Source: Aspidapion aeneum (taxonomy: Eukaryota; Arthropoda; Insecta; Coleoptera; Brentidae). From it: a stretch of 64,000 bases of DNA. Below are positions 53,201-61,835 of this stretch, piece by piece (the first letter of the stretch is position 1; every line of letters begins with the position of its first letter). The notes beneath the pieces are model-generated. The model did no database searches. It was not told where the DNA came from and saw only the letters and a list, made by a program, of their open reading frames with translations. Made by a program: the position numbers and the translations under genes. The stretch lies in the NCBI GenBank assembly GCA_963576565.1, contig OY755042.1, positions 18,451,272 through 18,515,271 of the forward strand, in the 5' to 3' direction.

Positions 53201-56200
53201 TAGTTATTTTATAGGAATATATTTTTTGGAATATAAACACTTCGCAAATCCTTCACTCCGTCAATGGGTCCCAGATAGACTTGGGGTCGCCAACTTTTGC
53301 TGAAATGTTGACATTAAAACTAAGATAAAATGGAGAAAACTTTTAGTCCTCCCTACTTAAATTTTAATACTTCGTTAAAGAATTATCTTTTGGGGTTCAA
53401 GTAGAACTTACTAAGGCTAAGAGACATTCTTAAATTACTTAATGCTGAAGGGGGAAAGGGGGTTTAGCCATCGTCATACTCAAGTCAATATTTCTAATAA
53501 TTTATGAATGTTCCCTATGCCCTATAAAGTGCGTGCCCACATAAGAATAATTGCAAAAAAGTTATCTGGATAGTCTTGTCCACAGTGGCGGAGCGTCCAT
53601 GTTACGACTGTTACATGGACATATTATACATTACATGTCAGTGGCGTATCAAGAAAAAGGTTTCGGGGTGGGCGCGAGACAGTTTTGGGGCGGACCAAGA
53701 CCCCATGAGGCCGAATTTTATGCTGTTTTATGTTTGTATTCATGAAATATGTGGAAAATAGGAGGTCGTCTTTTATGCTGTTTTATGTTTGTATTCATGA
53801 AATATGTGCAAAATATCTAAAAAAATCTTAGCTTCGGGGGGGTGAAGCCCTTATATACGCCACTGTGACATGTCATAAAAATTTTGAAAATAAATATTTT
53901 ATGACTACTGTGAATCAGTTACATACGTTTTGCCTTCCGTTAGGTCGACAATATTCCCGTACCTAAAAAGTACATTTTTAAAACGTCCCAAAAAGGACGT
54001 TTTAAGAACATGCAAGTCTGGACGTTTTTAATATGTATTTTTTTAATCCCTTAGGTGCCTAAATTTTGCGTACCCGAAAAGTACTTTTTTAAAACATTCC
54101 AAAAAGGACGTTTTAAATAGAAACATACTGTTCAGGACGTTTTTAAAATATACTTTTTAGATCTCTTAAGACTCTAACTTTGACGTACCTAAAAAGAAAG
54201 TTTTTAAAACGTCCCGAAAAGTAATTGGTATCTAGGTAATATTAGCGCATGAAAAAAAAATTTTTTAATTAAAATCTCGAAAACTGTGTGAAAAAATTCA
54301 CAATATGCTTATAATCCGCAACAAATTGTTTATGCTGCGCTAAATATAGAAATTAGATTACATAATTGAGTTTTGGTGCGAACTTTCCCTCACAATTCCG
54401 CTGGGAATATTAACGTTGGTTTTGGGGAGGTTTCACAAGGCACAATTAAAAATGCAAGCTACTAAGTAATAAATACTGCAATTACAGATGTTCAAAAGCA
54501 GAATTAGAATACTGGATACAGAAACCGACCTATAAAGTTATTGCTATTATTTTGACACTAGACAACCAAACTTCACTGACGATCTCAATGCCTAGTAATA
54601 TTTTTTTATACTTTTAAACATGAAATAATTTGAAAACAGTGGAAAAGATAAAGTAACGATTATAATTATAAAACGTTAAACGAAATTTTTATTAAGGGTA
54701 TGTATAAAATAATAGTGCTAGAATTTTGAGTCGGTAAAAAAAGTTCGCGGTTTTGTAGCCAAATGTTTACCCACAAGTCATTAAAAAACATACCTATTAC
54801 TACTATGTTTGGGGTTTCTAATTCTATGTTTTTTAAAAAAACTTACCTAAGCCCACCCGAATTCGGCCATGCATTTTTTGCAAATTTATCAAAAAATTCT
54901 GCTCAAATAATTGAAGTGTATTGTAAAGGGTGTAAATTAAAACAACCATGCTCCGTGCACAAAAACAATGCGAGTAATACGACTAACTGATGGCCTGTCC
55001 CAGGCACAAATTTTTTTTGTTTTTTCCCATTTAAACAACGCTAAAATGCCCAACATTAGCCCTATGACTGTCGCTCATATAATCTATTTCTACTCGGAGA
55101 AGCAAAGAGAAAAGAAAAGTGGTAGGGTGTTCAACGCTGCTATGGGTTTCAATGGGCCGTTCAATGCGTCGCCGCGCCTTCAGCCTCGCCACAAGTCGGA
55201 GTGTGATCGAGTGCATTACACAGTGTTAGCGAATTTCATATAGTATATAAATTACAAAGAAATGCATAAAATAAAATAAAAACCAATAAAGATGTTTTAA
55301 AAAGAAAAAAACTTTTTGCAGAAAAATACGGCATAGCCATGGGTCCATGGCACAACCACACGAGCCGCCACTTATAGTCAGAAGAAGCGAGGTCTCATTG
55401 GCTAGATACAGACGACGAGCCACAAAATACGAACCTTTCCGTATTTGCCATTGTTTATCAGTGTCTGGTATTTTTAAATTAGTTAACTTACTAAAAGGTG
55501 AAGCTTTCTTGTCCTCCAATACATCGATTTCCCCAACAACTTCATCCAAGAACCGTGGAGAGTACCTTCCACTATCCGTTACTTCGTCGTTAAAATCTAC
55601 CTCTATCGCATTTGATTTCATAAACTTTTCAACCTGAAATATAAAGTAGTAATATTAAGTTTAAAAAAAAAGTCTCGTCAGTAATTTAAAATGGTTTATT
55701 ATAAACCTCTGACTGAAATATCATGCCCCTGACTGCTATCATTAAATTTTGAGTGTGCGACGGTTACTATACCGCCCGCTTTTATACTTACTTAAAAATG
55801 CCAAAAAAATATATTGCAACAATTACATTAGGTACATATTGTCTATAATTTGCAAAAACAAATAAGTAAATTTCCGTTTATAAGGTTGCGGTTTTTTTCT
55901 GAAAACGCTGTAATATGCAAACTGCGGCTAAGCGCAATCCACCTAGCTATTTCGTAATGTGTTTCCGTCTATTGTCATGAAAACGCAGGAGATGCTCGAA
56001 TAAACATACGCGCAGTTTACTGAAGTACGGGGCTCTATTGAGTCCTCCACAATGACCATTGCGGTTTTCTTTCGGTCTCATCAGGTTGATTAAATTACAG
56101 AGTAAATAGCGGTTAATTTTTTAAATAATAACTTTAATAATAAATATAACCCAATTTTATTTAAGTGTCGTTAAATTTATTATAGTACTTCTCCAGTATG

Positions 56201-59200
56201 GCCCATAAATTTTGAAATACTAGCCAAGATATTTGAAAAGTTTTTAATTGCAGCTCAAATGTTGTTTTTAACTTTTCTGGGAACTCACGCCCCTTGACTA
56301 TTTTTGTGGGGATATTTAAAAGAAATCGTCCGACCGATCCTCTCGTAACTGAGGAGTAGTTTGAAAAGTCATTCCAGAGGCCATTAACAAAGTTAACTTT
56401 TTAGAAACTAAATTGGAAAACCTAGGATAACGATGGTGCACATCTTACAAACATTTTGCTTTCGCTTTCATAACTTCACACAAATAATAGTGCAGTCATT
56501 ATAGAATTTTATCTTGCAAAAGGTGGTTTAGTCGCGATTTTGACATAAGTTGTTGTCATTGGAGTCCTAAAAACAAATTTGTGCTTTCGACCTGGAGGGG
56601 GGGGGGCTGCTCCTCCCGCAGTCTTGGATTTAGTGTGCACATAATTTTTTTTAATTAGTTGGTTACTGTACGTTAGAAAAAACGGTTTTAAACAAAAATT
56701 GAAGACAATAAGATTTCCTATAAAAACGCTTTTGTACGTTTTTTGGTCAGACGAATGGTGTTCGAGTTATGACGCTAAACATTTCACCTCCATTTTGGAT
56801 TTTGATCTTTATTTTTTTCGTAGCCTTTAACTTCGAAACTGCTTATTTAAAATAAGGTCTATCATATGACAAAGACCAACTAATAGCCTAGTTTTCACTG
56901 AGTTTTTTGTGTAGTACCCTTGCCGAGATACAAGCCCTGAAGTGTTAGCAGTACAGCGTGACCCATTTTCGATGGGATTCAATGGGAAACTCGGTTATTA
57001 TTAAAGATATTGATATTCTGATTGCACCGAATCGTGCTCTTTGGTGTAATCAGTTGTTTGCTATACCTTGTAGTTTCGCTAATACAGGGAGTTCTTGAAA
57101 AAAAGGCATTTTTAATAATCCCTTATATCTCGCTTATTTTACGAGAAATTTTTATTCTGTAAAAAGTTTTCTATGGCAACTTTTTTAAAGGAAAATAATG
57201 ACGTTGTCAATTTTTTTAAATATTGTTTAGTTTTTGAGATGTGGTATTTATCAAAAAAAAAAATTAAATATGGACCTGTATTTTTTTTATCACTATTTTG
57301 ATTAGCTTCATGCTATTATTATCACAAAATAATAAAAATTTTATATTTTTTTTTGTTTTAAAATTTAAAAAAAATATTTATTATAAAAAAAAAATTTTGT
57401 CCGAACCTGGAAATTTCCAACATAAATATATATTAAAAATTGCTAGTTGAACGATTTTTAGTTTAACTGTTCCGATAAAATGGTTTTACGTTAATTTAAG
57501 GATTTACTTGAAACAAAGTCTACGACAAATACAAAAAAAATAACGAATTACAAAAAATAATAACTAATTTTTCTTTAATGGTCTAAATGTTCAAACTGAT
57601 TGCCATGATGTGCGAGACATTGTTGGCATTTTTGAGTAATTTTTCTTAACGCATTTTGCCTAATAATATTTCTGCCGTTTAAATCTTGGGATTTTGTTGT
57701 TTGAATAAAGGATATAGTCGATTTCTAGCCATTTTTAAATAATTTTGAAGTAACTTTCATGAATTGCTGTGCTACCATCAAATAATTTGGCTTATTACTT
57801 TATTTATAAATCTTTTCATTAACGTTTCAAAAAAGATAAACTAAAAATCATCCAACTAGTGTGTCCTGCAATTTTTAATTTATATTTAAGTTAAAAATTT
57901 CCAGGATTGGACTAAAATTTTTTAAAGAATGTATTAGATATTTTTTTTCAATCTTAAAACAAAAAATAGTAAAGTTTTATCATTTTAAGATAATAATAGC
58001 ATGAAACCAATCAAGTCCGTATTTAATTTTTTTATGATAAATACCATAACTCACAAACTAAACAATATTTTAAAAAATTGACAACGTCATTATTTTGTTC
58101 TAAAAAGTTGTCATAGAGTGGTTTTTACAGATTAAAAATATCTTGCAAAATGGGCGAGATACAAGGAATTAACAAAAATGCAATTTTTTCAAAAACTCCC
58201 TGTATTAGCGAAACCACGGGGTACAGCAAAAATCTGATTACAACATTTTTAAGGGCTCAAAAAAAGAGCACAGTATTGTGCAATCAGAAAATCGATATCT
58301 TTAATAATAACCGAGTTTCCCATTTAATCTCATCGAAAATGGGACACGCTGTACACCGGTTTCCTATGTACAGTGTACTCCTGTTATAACGCACCCTCAA
58401 GGGATCAGAAAATGTATACTTTATAAGCGGACGTACGTTATAAAAAAACACAATTAAAAAGTTATGTTAGAACGTATATTTTTTATTTGGAATAACGTGG
58501 TTGTTTTTAACAAGTTCTTTTGCCCAATACCTTCCGCTTTGCTGATGCCTCTCAATACTTTTAATAATCTCTACCTTTTCTTTTACAGTTATAGATTTGC
58601 GCCGGCAATTCTCCATTTTAACCACAAACACACAAAATCGTACTTTTAGACCATTTTTTCATAAAGGAATAAAGTCGAAACTGACGGCCTGCTGCCTGCA
58701 ACTCGCGTTCGAATGAGAAAACCACGGAATGATTACTGAAAAACCCTCGAACTTTTCGGGGAATCACTTGTAATATTCCGATTTTAACGTACACTTGTAC
58801 GTTACAACCGGAATATTATAACGGAATTACTTAAAATATGGTACGTTATAAACGAAGTAGAAGGTTTAAAAGATACGTAATGTCCGGTGAAAAAAAGAAG
58901 AGTATTTTGGTCGGACCAATGAAATATGTACGTAATAACCGAAAGTATGTTATAATCATATACGTAATATTCGTATATGGTTATAACCCAGGCACGTTAT
59001 AACCAGAGTACACTGTCCATAGGTTATGCAAAATAAACCAAACCTATTCAGTTCTATATCGTTTTCTCAAAAGGTAAGCATTTTACAGAAAGTGTGTAAT
59101 TAACTTTATTATAAAAAATTAAATTAGGTATCTTTTAAACGATGTATCACCGATGTGCGCCAAGTCCACTTAATTGGCATCCATAAATTGAGGTTACTTT

Positions 59201-61804
59201 TTAAGATCAGGAAAAAAAATTATGTTTTATTTAGTTTTCAAAAAAACCAAGCATTTTAGCGAAAAATGTTGAAACGCCTTTTTTAGAGAAAATAAGATGC
59301 TCTTTCAAACGACGTGTCACAAGGACAAGGTTGTGTTAAAGCTATTATTTACACTCCAGGGGCGTCCGCATATTGAGGTTATTTTTTTGTAATATTTTTT
59401 TTTGTTTTTTGTTTTATTTAATTTTGTTAAAAACTAAGCTTTCTGAAAAATTATATTATAGATTTTCTCAAAAATGAGCAGTTTTGAAGTTAAAGGCCAC
59501 TAAATAAAAAAATTGGTCGAAATCCAAAATGGCGGCGAAATGTTTGTCATAATTCGAAATCCATTCGTCTAAAAAAAAGCGTATAACGGCGTTTTTATAG
59601 GAAATTTTATTGTCTTCAACGTTTGTCATATACTTTTTTTTTTCTAAATTGTACAGGGACCAAGTAATTTTCGTGCACACTGAATCCAAGATGGCAGGGG
59701 GAGCCGGCCCTCCCCAAAGTCGAAAACTTATTTTTTTAAGACTTCAATAAGAACAATGTCAAAATCGCGACTACACCACCTTTTTCAAGCTGGGGGTCTT
59801 TTTTTCGTTCTAATGATTTGCCTATTAATAACATTTTCGATCAACACTGCTCTTGACCGCTCAGAAATCGCTCTATGCTAGCGCAGATCTCTGTGGGGGC
59901 AGTTGTAAATTAATCCCTGATTGACCCAAATCCTAATTGGGGTGCTTCAAGTGGGATCTTTAACCCAACGCGCTTTTACAACAAACCCACAAAATTTTTT
60001 GTTTACCAGTTTTAAAAACATTTTTAAACAAGCAAAACAATTTTGAAAATGATAGGTACTATTTGTATGTAGTAAATAACTCGATTTTTTTATGCAATAA
60101 CGACACATCCTGTAACAATTTTATTCGTCTTTAGAACTTGAGCCTGGGCGATCAAAACTCATGTATTTTGCCTTTTCTATTAATTATTTGCACTGCAAAG
60201 CAAAAAGTAAGGTTATGTAGGATCAAAATCGTTTGATCCCTTTTAGGAGATCGATCTGCGCAAGACAAAAAGTTTGACTAATCGACGCTTTAAATAAAAT
60301 ATACCAATCTTTTTGAAATTGATCTCGGATCGTCCCAGAGGGATTTTTGATCGTTGATCGAAAAGGGCATAAGATTTGACCACGAAACCTTTTTCTTAGT
60401 CGATGGACTTCGATAAATTAAAAAATATTTATATAATTTTGCTTACTTTTCTTAAGGCAAACTTCATCAATTGATCCCATTCTGAGTCTTCTGACCTTGG
60501 TGATTGGGAAAATTCATAAGGTTCTTGACCAAATGATCTTAACTGGGTCTCGGGCAAACGAAGAACTCGAGCATTTTCTGTGAGCGTGTAGGACGGCTAA
60601 AATAAAAAGTATAACTTTAAAACTAGTCACTTAAATCTAAAAATTTCCACGGAACCAGAATTTCCACGCGCTATGATTACCGAAGCTATATACCAAAGCG
60701 ATTGGGCTACACCTTTGATTATATAACTCGAATACGACCCAGTCTTGTAAACATTGGCTACACTCTACTTTTATTATGTTGGAGCCGTTATTGTGACACC
60801 AGATTTGGCGACAGAGACAAATAAATTTTCTCGTGTTATAACATTTCCAATGTACATATTTTTTAAAAAGAGAGTTACTAAAACTAACATATTTTGTTAT
60901 TTTTACTACTAATCTGAGGGGTTTGGGTAATGGTTGACGATATAACTATTTGTGTATTTATCCTTTTTTTCTAAGAAGGGGCGGTTAATTACCCGGTTAG
61001 CCCTTTATTTATTAGCTAGAAGTGTAGATAAACCAAACCACACCGAACCCATATACGTATATGACCGAAACCCCTCAAATCCACACTTGCTGCATCCTCA
61101 TTTTCCTCCCAAATAAAGCTAAAAAAGTGTTTTAAGATAGCAGGGATCAATTCTAATAAACAAACTTTGTTTTTAGAACTAAAATATACTGAGTGTGTTC
61201 GGGGTAGCCCACAAGAACCTTATAGGGGATGGCTATTTGTAGTATTTTAGGATGCTGTACTCGAGAACGGACATTTTAAGGTTCACTCCCACCCTATTTC
61301 AAGAGAACCTTTTTATAAAATATTTATTTACTATTTATTTCTACTGCTATACTATATATTGCGTTTATAGACTTTGAAAAAGCTTTGGATAGCATTGGGC
61401 ACTGGGCAGTGAAAGCATCTTTAATTAAGAGCCGACTAGATCACAGATACACAAACTTGATAGCCAATATATATAGCAAAGCAACAACATTAATCAAAAT
61501 CCAAGAAAAAACCAAGCCAATCCGCATAAGAGGAGGTGTTAGCCAGGGTGACAAAATATCCCTTAAACTATTTAACCAGGCCCTAGAAGATGTTTTTAAA
61601 AAATTACATTGGGAAGAAATAGGCATTAAAGTAAGCGGCCAATATTTGCGCCACCTAAAATATGCTGACGATATCGCCTTAATAACAGATAAGAACGAAG
61701 AACTGATAAAAATGTTGGAAGAACTGGATACAGCAGCTAAAATAATATATGCTTGAAATATAAACTACACTTAAACTAAAATCATAACAAACACAGATAA
61801 AGAT

Positions 61805-61835
<31 letters not shown>

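Larger units (their letters stand above)
56510..59790. mobile_element. Second palindromic (foldback-like) element, interrupted by a pogo derivative
   Basis: The left arm (about 56510-57480) and the right arm (about 57840-59790) are inverted relatives. Outermost: GGTGGTTTAGTCGCGATTTTGAC pairs with GTCAAAATCGCGACTACACCACC (only part of it given here); then the CTTGGATT..GTGTGCAC block, CAGACGAATGG, AATTTTTAAcTTAAA near the centre. The right arm is longer, partly because of the insert at 58371-59015. A partial third copy is at 2960-3620. No transposase seen. The poly-G run at 56590 and C/G-rich block at 59697 are counterparts. Confidence 0.7.

Noticed and set aside
55226..55491. Extension of the open frame beyond Osiris exon C
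   Set aside because: A strong GTAAGT donor at 55491 and perfect phase with exon D show that this part is intron.
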